From Alphaproteobacteria bacterium (GTDB lineage Bacteria > Pseudomonadota > Alphaproteobacteria > UBA6615), in NCBI GenBank assembly GCA_011087645.1, contig JAALLF010000017.1, forward strand, positions 1 to 64,000: 64,000 nt of DNA, given 5' to 3'. Positions within the stretch are counted from its first letter, which is position 1. Every line of letters starts with the position of its first letter. The notes below the pieces were generated by a model. That model was given only the letters and a program-made list of their open reading frames with translations. It was not told the origin of the DNA and made no database searches. The position numbers were made by a program, and so were the translations under genes. This document shows positions 14,802-23,864 of the stretch, piece by piece.

Positions 14802-17126
14802 ATGGGTGAGTTTTCAATCGGGCAGGCGGTGACGCGCTTGGAGGATCCGCGTTTGCTGCGCGGTGAGGGCCGCTTTCTCGACGACATGGTTTTTGGCCGC
14901 CAGACCCATGCGGTCATCGTCCGTTCGCCCCACGCCCACGCCGAAATCCGCGCCATCGATTGCGCGGTAGCCCTGGCCGCGCCAGGGGTGTTGGCCGTCC
15001 TGACTGGCGCCGATTATCGCGCCGACGGGCTCGGGCCGATCCCGTCGATGGTGCCCTACAAGACCCGTGACGGCAGTCCCATGCATGTGCCCGACCGGCC
15101 CGCCATCGCCGTCGAGCGGGTGCGCAATGTGGGTTATCCGGTGGCTGTCGTGGTTGCTCGGACCGCTGAACAGGCTCGCGACGCCGCCGAACTGGTCGAT
15201 GTCGATTACGCGATATTGCCCGCCGTTGTGTCAGCCCACGCCGCGGCGCAGTCCGGCGCGCCGCAACTCTATGACGACATTCCCGGTAACGAGGCTTATT
15301 TCTTTGAAGCCGGCGATGCCGCCGCGACCGATGCTGCGTTTGCGGCGGCTGACCATATTGTCGAGCAGCACCTGGTGATCAACCGGGTGACCGCCAATGC
15401 TATGGAGCCGCGCGGTGTGGTCGGCGACTACGACCCCGGTACCGGGCGTTATACGCTGAATTGCGGCTTTCAACGGCCGTATTTTTTTCGCAAAGACATC
15501 GCCGCGACCTGTCTGAAAATTCCCGAGACCCAGCTTCGTTTGGTCACCGGCGATATTGGCGGCAGCTATGGTCTGCGCGGATCGGTCTATCCGGAAATGA
15601 TCCTCATGCTGTGGGCCGCTAAGCGGGTCGGCCGGCCGGTCAAATGGCTGGCCGACCGCAGCGAGAGCCATATCAGCGACGACGACGCCCGCGATAATTT
15701 CGTCGATGCGGCCTTGGCGCTCGATAGCCACGGTCATTTTCTGGGCGCGAAATTTCGAGTTTGGGGCAATCTTGGCGCCGCCGTGTCGTTTCGCGGCGCT
15801 TTGCCGCCGGCGGTTAATATCGGCACGGCGGTGGGAGTCTACACGATACCAGCAGCGCATGTGCAGGTGTCGGGCATGCTGACCAACACCCATTGCACCT
15901 CGCCCTATCGCGGCGCCGGCCGGCCGGAAGCCTCATATATGATCGAACGATTGGTCGAGCTGGCGGCCGACCAGCTTGCCATTGGCCCCGACGAGCTGCG
16001 CCGGCGTAACTATATTGCGCCCGGCGCCATGCCCTATAAAACGGCGCTGACCTACACCTACGACAGCGGCCATTTCGAGGAAAACATGGACCGCGCCATG
16101 GCGCTGGCCGACTGGGCCGGCTTCGAGGCGCGGCGGGCGGAAGCCGCCGACCGGGGTGTGCTGCGGGGCATCGGCCTGTCCAACACGATCGAACATTCCG
16201 CCGACGCCGGCTTAGAGACGGCGGAGGTGCGTTTCGATCCCGGCGGCGCGGTGACCATCGTCTCGGGTTCGGTGACCCATGGTCAGGGCCACGCCACCAT
16301 CCAGACGCAAATCCTTGCTGACCGGCTCGGTATCGACCCTGAATCGGTCAATTACATCCAGGGCGATACCGACAAGGTGGCGTTCGGGGTCGGCACCGGC
16401 GGGTCGCGTTCGACTACCATGAGCGGCAGCGCGCTGGTGATGGTCGCCGACAAGATCATCGAAAAGGCCCGCAAACTGGCAGCGCACCTGCTGGAGGCCT
16501 CGGAGGCTGATATCGATTTCGCCGAGGGGCAGTTCACCATCGCCGGTACCGACCGGACGCTGGGTATTCACGAAGTCGCCAAGGCCGCGTTTCAACTCAA
16601 TCAGTTGCCGCTGGATATGGAGCCCGGCCTCTATGAGACCGCGACCTACCGTTCGCCGGCCGGTAATTTCCCCAACGGGTGCCATATCTGCGAGGTCGAA
16701 ATCGACCCCGATACCGGCGTCAGCGAGATCGTCGGCTATTGGGTGGTCGACGATGTGGGCACGGTGATCAACCCGCTGCTACTCAAGGGTCAGATCATGG
16801 GCGGGATTGCGCAGGGCATCGGCCAGGTGCTGATGGAGGACAAGACCTACGACCCGGATACGGGCCAGGTGCTGGCCGGCTCGTTCATGGATTACGGCAT
16901 GCCGCGGGCCGACGATTTCTGCCCGGTCGAGATCGAGGATAACCCGGCGCCGACCCCGTCCAACCCGCTGGGCGTCAAAGGCGCGGGCGAGGCGGGTACC
17001 GTCGGCGCCCTGTCGGCGGGGCTCAACGCCATCGTCGATGCGCTGTCGCCGCTGGGCATTCGCCATATCGATACCCCGGCGACCCCGCTCAAAGTGTGGC
17101 AGGCGATCCAAGCGGCGAAGGGTTAG
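14802..17126 (+). CDS. Molybdopterin-binding large subunit, CoxL form II type (copy 2)
   Basis: A 774-residue molybdenum hydroxylase large subunit. It opens with the family's RLEDPRLLRGEGRFLDDM, carries the form II active-site loop SPYRGAGRPE (Tyr369-Arg370), and ends with GVKGAGEAGTVGAL holding the catalytic glutamate near residue 730. Form II proteins are molybdenum hydroxylases of mostly unknown substrate and should not be called CO dehydrogenase. FAD and 2Fe-2S subunits are not adjacent. The ATG at 14802 begins the family homology; the longer frame to 14715 crosses a repeat. The stop interlocks with that of selB in a shared TTAG. Confidence 0.9.
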   Translation: MGEFSIGQAVTRLEDPRLLRGEGRFLDDMVFGRQTHAVIVRSPHAHAEIRAIDCAVALAAPGVLAVLTGADYRADGLGPIPSMVPYKTRDGSPMHVPDRPAIAVERVRNVGYPVAVVVARTAEQARDAAELVDVDYAILPAVVSAHAAAQSGAPQLYDDIPGNEAYFFEAGDAAATDAAFAAADHIVEQHLVINRVTANAMEPRGVVGDYDPGTGRYTLNCGFQRPYFFRKDIAATCLKIPETQLRLVTGDIGGSYGLRGSVYPEMILMLWAAKRVGRPVKWLADRSESHISDDDARDNFVDAALALDSHGHFLGAKFRVWGNLGAAVSFRGALPPAVNIGTAVGVYTIPAAHVQVSGMLTNTHCTSPYRGAGRPEASYMIERLVELAADQLAIGPDELRRRNYIAPGAMPYKTALTYTYDSGHFEENMDRAMALADWAGFEARRAEAADRGVLRGIGLSNTIEHSADAGLETAEVRFDPGGAVTIVSGSVTHGQGHATIQTQILADRLGIDPESVNYIQGDTDKVAFGVGTGGSRSTTMSGSALVMVADKIIEKARKLAAHLLEASEADIDFAEGQFTIAGTDRTLGIHEVAKAAFQLNQLPLDMEPGLYETATYRSPAGNFPNGCHICEVEIDPDTGVSEIVGYWVVDDVGTVINPLLLKGQIMGGIAQGIGQVLMEDKTYDPDTGQVLAGSFMDYGMPRADDFCPVEIEDNPAPTPSNPLGVKGAGEAGTVGALSAGLNAIVDALSPLGIRHIDTPATPLKVWQAIQAAKG

Positions 17127-19045
17127 CCACCGGTGGTAGGAAACACCTCGCGGGCCGGGCGGATTTGGCGGCGTACATTGCCTTCGCGCCGGGATAGGCC
17201 GGCGCGGTCGAAGAATTCCAGCACTTCAATGGCCAGATTGCGGCCCATGCCGGCGCGGTCGCGGAAGGCGCCGGGGGCGACGCCGTCGGCCGCGTCGTGC
17301 GCCACCTCTTCGAAGACGGTGGCCAGCGAGGCCAGCGCGCCGCTTTCGAAAAACCGGTTCTTGCTGGCCTGCACTACCAGGCCCAACGCCGCCGCCCGGC
17401 GCAAGGTGCGGGCGACCCGGTCCGGCGGCACACCCATCTCGCTGGCTAAATCGTGGACCACCGGCGGCTGATGAGGCGTTTCACTGATCAGCGGCAGGAT
17501 CACCGACCAAAGTTTTTCATCCTCCGGCGCTAGCACTGGTTTCTGGCTCGGCCGGTGCAATAACATACCGTCGCTGGCGATAGTGCCGTCGCCGGTCATG
17601 GCGTCGATCAGCCCGGCGAAGGCGTCCTCGGCGACGTGGCGGCCCAGGCCCCTGCGTAATTGCGCGACGCTGGGCCCCAGCCGGTCGGTGTGCTGGGTGT
17701 GGAACTTGTCGAGCGCGGCGAGCGCGTCCTCGCGCAGGCTCTGCCAGGCCGCTTTGGTGAAGGCGAGGCGCGCTTGTGCGGAGCCGATGACCACCGCGTC
17801 GCTCGGACCGATGGCGGCGGCCAGCTCGTCCTCGGTCAGGTTGCGGGCGATCGCGAAGCGCTGCAGGTCGAGCCCGGCCGTGGCGACTTCTAGCGCGCCG
17901 GTCAGCGCCGCGGCGGCATCCTCGGTGTCCAGCGCCTCGAGCATCGCCAGCCGCTCGGCCCGCGCCCGGCCGCGCGTCGGCGGAAAAATATCGATCACAT
18001 GGCCGCCGCCGATGGTGCGTTGGGCCGACTGGTCGCGGATGATGAAGCGGTCGCGGGCCACCGCGCCGATTGGCTGGTCGAGCACCAGCTGGGCGCGGGC
18101 GGTGGCGCCGGGGGCGATTTGGTCGGCGCCGAGAATGGCGACGCGGCCGGTCACGTCGGCGGCGCCCAGATGCACATGTACCGGCGTCCAATGACGCAGC
18201 GGGCGTACCTCGGTGGCGAGCACCAGCAGGTCGGTGTCGATCTTGCGCACCGGACGCAGATCGGGCGAGGAGACCAGCCAATCGCCACGGCGCACGATTT
18301 CTTTGTCTATGCCGGCGAGATTGATCGCGCAGCGCTGGCCGGTGGCGCCGCTGTTGGATTCCCGATTATTGGCGTGGATGCCGCGCACCCGCGCCGACTG
18401 GCCGGACTCGGCTAAAAATACGTGGGAGCCGACATCCGCATGGCCGGTGAAGACCGTGCCGGTGGCGACCAGCCCGGCGCCGGCGACGGTAAAGGCCCGG
18501 TCGATGGCGAGGCGGAAATTGCCGTTCTGGGGACGTTCGCTGGCGTTGGCGGCGACCGCCGATAGATGCGTGGCTAAGTCTTCGACACCCTCGCCGGTGA
18601 TGGCGGAGACCGGGAATATCGGCGCTTCGGCCAGGGTTGTGGGGGCTAACATGTTGGAGATCGCAGATTTAACTTCGGCGACCTGGGATGGCTCAACCCG
18701 GTCGATCTTGGTCAGCGCCACCACGCCGTAGCGCACTCCCAGTAAGTCGAGGATCGCGAGATGCTCGCGGGTCTGGGGCATTGACCCGTCGTCGGCGGCG
18801 ACCACCAGCAGCGCATAGTCGATGCCGGTGACCCCGGCGAGCATATTACCGATGAAGCGCTCATGGCCGGGCACATCGACGAAGCCAAGCATCGTGCCAT
18901 CGGCCAGCCGGTGGTAGGCGAAACCCAGATCGATGGTCATGCCGCGCTGCTTTTCTTCCGGCAGACGATCGGCGTCGGTGCCGGTCAGCGCCTTCACCAG
19001 CAGGGTCTTGCCATGGTCGATATGGCCGGCGGTGGCGATGATCAT
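17123..19045 (-). CDS. selB: Selenocysteine-specific elongation factor
   Basis: A 640-residue GTPase that carries Sec-tRNA-Sec to ribosomes paused at a UGA with a SECIS hairpin. The GTP-binding motifs are AGHIDHGKT (P-loop, residues 6-14), DVPGHERFI (G3) and LTKID (G4). EF-Tu-like beta domains follow, then a long C-terminal winged-helix region (about residues 390-640) that reads the SECIS. It lies downstream of selA on the same strand with about 350 bases of repeats between them. Confidence 0.96.
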   Translation of the reverse strand: MIIATAGHIDHGKTLLVKALTGTDADRLPEEKQRGMTIDLGFAYHRLADGTMLGFVDVPGHERFIGNMLAGVTGIDYALLVVAADDGSMPQTREHLAILDLLGVRYGVVALTKIDRVEPSQVAEVKSAISNMLAPTTLAEAPIFPVSAITGEGVEDLATHLSAVAANASERPQNGNFRLAIDRAFTVAGAGLVATGTVFTGHADVGSHVFLAESGQSARVRGIHANNRESNSGATGQRCAINLAGIDKEIVRRGDWLVSSPDLRPVRKIDTDLLVLATEVRPLRHWTPVHVHLGAADVTGRVAILGADQIAPGATARAQLVLDQPIGAVARDRFIIRDQSAQRTIGGGHVIDIFPPTRGRARAERLAMLEALDTEDAAAALTGALEVATAGLDLQRFAIARNLTEDELAAAIGPSDAVVIGSAQARLAFTKAAWQSLREDALAALDKFHTQHTDRLGPSVAQLRRGLGRHVAEDAFAGLIDAMTGDGTIASDGMLLHRPSQKPVLAPEDEKLWSVILPLISETPHQPPVVHDLASEMGVPPDRVARTLRRAAALGLVVQASKNRFFESGALASLATVFEEVAHDAADGVAPGAFRDRAGMGRNLAIEVLEFFDRAGLSRREGNVRRQIRPAREVFPTTGG

Positions 19046-19154
19046 GTTGGCGCGATCTCTAGCGGCGTAGGGAACTGGGCTGATTGTCGCGAATAATCGA
19101 TACCCCCCTCCCTAACCCTCCCCCCAGCGAGGGCAGGGCAATCGCATGTGACCG

Positions 19155-19268
19155 CCTCGCCCTTCGAGACGCCGCCCTTGGGGCGGCTCCTCAGGGTGAG
19201 GCTTTGTGCATATCTAACAGAATTCCTCATCCTGAGGGCTCGCGCAGCGAGTGTCTCGAAGGACGAGG
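19155..19268. repeat. Intergenic palindromic repeat, family B (copy 3)
   Basis: CCTCGCCCTTCGAGAC and GGCTCCTCAGGGTGAGG face TTCCTCATCCTGAGGGCTCG and GTGTCTCGAAGGACGAGG. The unit fills part of the 348-base gap between selA and selB; no gene was found in that gap. Confidence 0.75.
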
Positions 19269-19294
19269 AATTCCAGCGCTGCCATGTGCGATTA

Positions 19295-19382
19295 CCCTCC
19301 CCTTCAAGAGGGGAGGGAATATTTCTTTGTCGCGCTCGCTATAACCCCCTCCCCCTTGAGGGGGGAGGGTTGGGGTGGGGGT
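19295..19382. repeat. Intergenic double-hairpin repeat, family A variant
   Basis: CCCTCCCC/GGGGAGGG and CCCCTCCCCC/GGGGGGAGGG hairpins are separated by a short spacer. This is a diverged form of the family A unit, abutting the stop of selA. A partial related stretch lies at 19103-19135. Confidence 0.65.
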
Positions 19383-19393
19383 GACCGCGAGAA

Positions 19394-20794
19394 TCATGAA
19401 ACGCTCAGTTCAGACAGTTGCGCCACGAATTCCACCTCGTCGTCGAGGCAGCGTAGATCCAGCCATAGCGCGTCTTCATGCACCCGGCCGATCACCGGCA
19501 CCGGAAGCGTGCGCAGGCCCGCGGTAAGACGCTTCAAGGCGCTACCGCGGCCCCGTTTTGCGGCTGGGGTGAGGGTTAAAGCAAAACTATCGAGGCTTTC
19601 GACCGGCAATGCGCCGCTACCGATCTGGCCGCGGGTCGGTGCGGTGGCGACGGTAAAACCCTCACCGAGCCGTTGCGCGAGGGCCGGCGTCAGCCGTTCG
19701 GCCAACGCCTGTAGTTCGGCGACCGGCCGGGTCAGCAAATGCAATGTCGGCAGGCGCTCGGCCAGCCGGTCGGGATCGTCATAGAGGCGCAAGGTGGCGG
19801 CCAGGGCGGCGATGGTCATCTTATCGCAGCGCATGGCGCGTTTGAGCGGGTTCTTTTTCAGCTTGGCGATCAAATCGGCCCGGCCGACGATCAGACCCGC
19901 TTGCGGTCCGCCGAGTAGTTTATCGCCGGAAAAAGTCACCAAATCGGCGCCCGCCGAAATCGAATCGCGCGGCGTCTGCTCGTGGGGCAGGCCGTAGCGT
20001 TCGAGATCGACCAGGGTGCCGCTGCCGAGATCGACCACGAAGGGGATATCTTTCGCGTGGGCTAGCTCTGCTAGGGTCGCTTCGGGTACCGCGCTGGTAA
20101 ACCCCTCGACGCTGTAATTCGAGGTGTGCACCGCCATCAGCAGCGCCGTGCGGTCGCCGATGGCGTTTTCAAAATCCGCGGGGTGGGTGCGGTTGGTGGT
20201 GCCGACCTCGACCAAGCGGCAGCCGGACCGGGACATAATATCGGGGATGCGAAAGGCGCCGCCGATTTCGATCAACTCGCCGCGCGAGACCGGCACCTCC
20301 TTGCGCCGTGCCAGCGTGTTGAGGACCAGCATCACCGCGGCGGCGTTATTGTTGACCACGGTCGCCGCTTCGGCGCCGGTGAGCGCGCAGATCAGCTCTT
20401 CCACATGGCTGTCGCGGTCGCCGCGCCGCCCGCTGGCCAGATCGAACTCCAGATTGCTGGCGCCCCGCGCGGCCTCGGTCATTGCCGTAATCGCCTCCAC
20501 GGCCAGAGGGGCGCGGCCGAGATTAGTGTGCAAAACGGTGCCGGTCAGATTGAATACCCGTTTCAGGCTCGGCGCTTCGGCGCGCACCAGGCGGTCGGAG
20601 ACCAGCGCCGCGATATCGGCCTCGCTCGCTGCCGCGGTGTCGCCCTCGGCATTCGCCAATCCCTCGCGCATACCCGCCAATACCGCGCGCACGGCGTTGG
20701 TGGTCGGCTGACGGCCATGGGCCTCAATCAGCGCGATCAGCGGGTCGGCGCGCAACAGGCGGTCGACGGAGGGTAGGGAGACGTGCTTGGACAT
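19394..20794 (-). CDS. selA: L-seryl-tRNA(Sec) selenium transferase
   Basis: A 466-residue pyridoxal-phosphate enzyme that converts Ser-tRNA-Sec to Sec-tRNA-Sec using selenophosphate. The PLP lysine is Lys292 in [45 protein letters not shown] and [12 protein letters not shown] match the family's conserved blocks. Its length is close to the Escherichia coli enzyme. It heads the selA-selB direction on the minus strand, and the ATG at 20794 is the only good start. Confidence 0.96.
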   Translation of the reverse strand: MSKHVSLPSVDRLLRADPLIALIEAHGRQPTTNAVRAVLAGMREGLANAEGDTAAASEADIAALVSDRLVRAEAPSLKRVFNLTGTVLHTNLGRAPLAVEAITAMTEAARGASNLEFDLASGRRGDRDSHVEELICALTGAEAATVVNNNAAAVMLVLNTLARRKEVPVSRGELIEIGGAFRIPDIMSRSGCRLVEVGTTNRTHPADFENAIGDRTALLMAVHTSNYSVEGFTSAVPEATLAELAHAKDIPFVVDLGSGTLVDLERYGLPHEQTPRDSISAGADLVTFSGDKLLGGPQAGLIVGRADLIAKLKKNPLKRAMRCDKMTIAALAATLRLYDDPDRLAERLPTLHLLTRPVAELQALAERLTPALAQRLGEGFTVATAPTRGQIGSGALPVESLDSFALTLTPAAKRGRGSALKRLTAGLRTLPVPVIGRVHEDALWLDLRCLDDEVEFVAQLSELSVS

Positions 20795-20889
20795 GGTGGC
20801 TTTCGTAAAGTTTCCCGATTGTTAGGGGTCAGGCGCGCGCGATCAAGAGTGATATAGTCTTAACCGCCCCATTGGCCCGGAGTCACCAG

Positions 20890-21558
20890 ATGCCGATCAT
20901 TTCAGCGCAACCCTATGATTATGAATTCCAGGCGTCCGGGCTGGCGCTGCTGGCCATCGATATGCAGCGCGATTACCTGGAACCGGAAGGCTATGGCGCG
21001 TCCCTCGGCCTCGATGTGAGCGCCTGCTCGGCCATCGTGCCGACGATGGCGGCGCTGATCGCGGCGTTCCGTGACCATGGGCTGCCAGTCATTCACACCC
21101 GACAATGCCATCAGCCCGACTTGTCGGACTGCCCGCCGGCGAAGCTGAAACGGGGCCGCCAGGAACTCAAGATCGGCGACCAAGGCCCGATGGGGCGGTT
21201 GCTGATCTGTGGCGAGCCGGGCAGCGACATCATCCCCGATCTGTATCCGACCGCCGGTGAAATCGTCATCGATAAGCCCGGCAAGGGCGCTTTCTATGAC
21301 ACCGGCCTGCAAGACGATCTGCAGGCGCTCGGCGCCACGCACCTGATTTTCACCGGCGTGACTACCGAGGTCTGCGTGCAATCGACCATCCGCGAAGCCA
21401 ACGACCGGGGTTATGAATGCCTGCTGATCGAAGATGCCACGGAGAGCTATTACCCGGCCTTCAAGCAGGCGACGCTCGAAATGGTGCGTTCCTCCGATGC
21501 GCTGATCGGCTGGACCTCGACCTCGGATAAGGTGTTGGCGGCGCTTGCCGAGATTTAG
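20890..21558 (+). CDS. Isochorismatase-family cysteine hydrolase
   Basis: A 222-residue cytosolic hydrolase. The catalytic triad of the family is visible: Asp in LLAIDMQRDYL, Lys in IDKPGKGAFYDTGL and the nucleophilic Cys in FTGVTTEVCVQSTIREA. Relatives cleave amides, carbamates or N-carbamoyl amino acids (for example biuret or ureidoacrylate hydrolases). The ATG at 20890 follows a GGAG site; the TTG at 20872 is less likely. The flavin oxidoreductase starting 53 bases downstream may act in the same catabolic step. Confidence 0.88.
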   Translation: MPIISAQPYDYEFQASGLALLAIDMQRDYLEPEGYGASLGLDVSACSAIVPTMAALIAAFRDHGLPVIHTRQCHQPDLSDCPPAKLKRGRQELKIGDQGPMGRLLICGEPGSDIIPDLYPTAGEIVIDKPGKGAFYDTGLQDDLQALGATHLIFTGVTTEVCVQSTIREANDRGYECLLIEDATESYYPAFKQATLEMVRSSDALIGWTSTSDKVLAALAEI

Positions 21559-21611
21559 CGGTACCGACGCGCGGCGCTTTACCCGCCGTGTCCATGTGCT
21601 AGGTAACTGCC

Positions 21612-22631
21612 ATGATCGATTTCAGTGTTCTCGACCAGTCACCGGTACGCGCCGGGGGCACACCAGCGCAGGCGATCGACGAGACGATACAATTGGCGCA
21701 AGCCACCGAGACGCTGGGTTACAGCCGCTATTGGCTGGCCGAACATCACGGCACCGATGGATTTGCCGGGTCGTCACCGGAGATCATGGTGACCCGGGTC
21801 GCCGCCGCGACCGACCATATCCGGGTGGGGTCCGGCGGGGTCATGCTGAGCCACTATAGCCCTTTAAAGGTCGCGGAGAATTTCGCCCTCCTGGAGAACA
21901 TGTTTCCCGGCCGCATCGATTTGGGCATTGGGCGCGCGCCGGGCAGCGACGGGTTGACCGCGTCGGCGCTGGCCTATGGCAACCAGATCGGCATCGAATA
22001 TTTTCCCACCAAGATCGCTGACATGACCGCGTTTCTGGCTGGCAAGTCGCCAGTGTCGGAGCCTTTCAAGAATGTGCGCGTGACCCCGGTCGCGCCTGAA
22101 TTACCCGAGGTTTGGCTGTTGGGCTCTAGCGAACAAAGCGCCGCCTACGCCGCCCATTTCGGGCTGCCCTATTCGTTTGCCCACTTCATCACGCCGTATG
22201 GCAGCGAGGCGGTTGTCGATCATTACCGGGATAATTTCCGCCCCTCGCCGGTGCTGAATGAACCCAAGGTCAATCTCGGCGTATTTGTGATTTGTGCCGA
22301 AACTACCGAAGAGGCCGAATATCTCGCCGCCAGCCGCGATTATTGGCGTCTCAAACTGGGTCAGGGCCAGCATTTACCCTATCCGCCGCCTGATGTGGCC
22401 TTGAGTTACGACTATAACGACAATGAACGCGCCGCGATCGAACAGAGCAAGATCAACCGTTTCGTCGGCGACCCGGCCGCCATCAAGGCGCAGCTCGAAG
22501 AGTTGGCCGACCGTCATGGGGCTGATGAGCTGGTGGTCCTGACGATCACTTACGATTTTGCCGCCCGCAAACGTTCCTACGAACTGATCGCCGAGGCGTT
22601 CGGCTTACAGGACCGTCAAGCGGCAGCTTAA
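21612..22631 (+). CDS. LLM-class flavin-dependent oxidoreductase
   Basis: A 339-residue bacterial-luciferase-like monooxygenase. It has the YSRYWLAEHHGTDGFAGSSP segment near residue 40, the VGSGGVMLSHYSPLKVAENF barrel segment and GRIDLGIGRAPGSD. Such enzymes use reduced FMN from a separate reductase to oxidise organic substrates. The substrate is not identifiable. Downstream bases 22632-22778 hold no recognised element. Confidence 0.9.
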   Translation: MIDFSVLDQSPVRAGGTPAQAIDETIQLAQATETLGYSRYWLAEHHGTDGFAGSSPEIMVTRVAAATDHIRVGSGGVMLSHYSPLKVAENFALLENMFPGRIDLGIGRAPGSDGLTASALAYGNQIGIEYFPTKIADMTAFLAGKSPVSEPFKNVRVTPVAPELPEVWLLGSSEQSAAYAAHFGLPYSFAHFITPYGSEAVVDHYRDNFRPSPVLNEPKVNLGVFVICAETTEEAEYLAASRDYWRLKLGQGQHLPYPPPDVALSYDYNDNERAAIEQSKINRFVGDPAAIKAQLEELADRHGADELVVLTITYDFAARKRSYELIAEAFGLQDRQAAA

Positions 22632-22778
22632 CCTCGCCGTCCTTCGAGATCGGCCCCTCCCCCCGCATAAAATTCGTTAACCACTGTGGGCCAATATGGC
22701 GACTGAACTGGCTAGCCTTTGGCTGGTGCTTAAGCCCGCAGCGCCGGGTTGCCGGTGCTTATGACGATGGGGACGACA

Positions 22779-23864
22779 ATGGGAAAGACGTTGATAGCGG
22801 CAACCTTGGCCGCCGCCCTTACCGCGACTGCCGCACATCCGGTGCGTGCAGGCGCGGCTGAGTCCTTTTCTGTCGTCAGCGGTCTGCCAGCGGGCCATCC
22901 CGCGGTGCATATTTTTCGCGAACATTTCCGCGCCGCCGTCGAGCGGCAGATGGCCGCGGCCGGCGATGGGATGACCCTGAAATGGCGCCCCGCCTACGAC
23001 GGCACGATCGCAAAACATGGCGATGTACTGGAAGCGATCTCCGATGGGCTCGGTGACTTCGGCGTCATCGCGCTCGAATTCGAAAACCGGCGATTGCCTC
23101 TGCAAGACATCAGTTTGCATCTGCCGTTTTCGACCACCCAATGCGCAAACGCCGCGGGCGCCTACCACGATTTGCACAAAGAATTCGTGGATATGAATAC
23201 GCCGTGGCAGCAGGCGGGGCAGATCTACCTTGCCAATATCACCACCGATGGGTTTGGCCTATTCACCGAACCTAAGATTAAGCAGGTTGCCGACCTGCGG
23301 GGCCTCACCATGGCAATCTCGGTCCGCATCGATTCCTGGCTTACCGGCGTGGCGGCAAAACCGGCCCGTATGCCCCGCGGGCAGATTCCCGGCGCGCTGG
23401 AAGCCGGTGCCATCAACGGCGTGATCATGCCCGTTACAGAGATCGCCGAGCTAAAATTGAAGGGGCAGCTCAACAATTACCTGCTGACCGAGTTTGGTCC
23501 GCAGACCGCCTATGCGATCACCATAAATGCCCAGCGCTTTGCCGATATGGCGGAACCGTTGCGCAAAGCCCTGCTGACTGCCGCCGATGACTTCGTGCCG
23601 GTTGGGGCTCAGGCCTATTGCGATGTTGGGGCGAGTACCTTCGGCGATTTGAAGAAGAGCGGCATGCGCACCCAGAGGTTTTTCCGGTCGCGCCGCGAAG
23701 AATGGGTGTCCGCTCTGCCGCCCTTGGGACATATATGGGCGAGCGCCCGTGAGGCCGAAGGCTATGCGGGGAACGAAATTCTCAGCGCCTATATGGATAA
23801 TTTGCGCGTTGCCGGCGCCAAGCCAAAGCGCGATTGGGACCTCGACGAAGCGCCGTCCGATTAG
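22779..23864 (+). CDS. TRAP-type solute-binding protein (DctP-like)
   Basis: A 361-residue periplasmic binding protein for a carboxylate or similar ligand. The N-terminal signal peptide (GKTLIAATLAAALTATAAH, likely cleaved after an Ala-rich site near residue 26) is followed by DctP-type segments, including the ligand-binding Arg region LTMAISVRIDSWL. The membrane subunits DctQ and DctM are not present nearby, so it is an orphan here. Two upstream ATGs (22761, 22767) are also possible. The stop interlocks with that of the convergent CoxL-like gene. Confidence 0.75.
   Translation: MGKTLIAATLAAALTATAAHPVRAGAAESFSVVSGLPAGHPAVHIFREHFRAAVERQMAAAGDGMTLKWRPAYDGTIAKHGDVLEAISDGLGDFGVIALEFENRRLPLQDISLHLPFSTTQCANAAGAYHDLHKEFVDMNTPWQQAGQIYLANITTDGFGLFTEPKIKQVADLRGLTMAISVRIDSWLTGVAAKPARMPRGQIPGALEAGAINGVIMPVTEIAELKLKGQLNNYLLTEFGPQTAYAITINAQRFADMAEPLRKALLTAADDFVPVGAQAYCDVGASTFGDLKKSGMRTQRFFRSRREEWVSALPPLGHIWASAREAEGYAGNEILSAYMDNLRVAGAKPKRDWDLDEAPSD

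Noticed and set aside
19046..19393. The repeat-rich gap between selA and selB as a CRISPR or gene
   Set aside because: The repeats are inverted palindromic units without regular direct spacing, and the frames through them have no domain.
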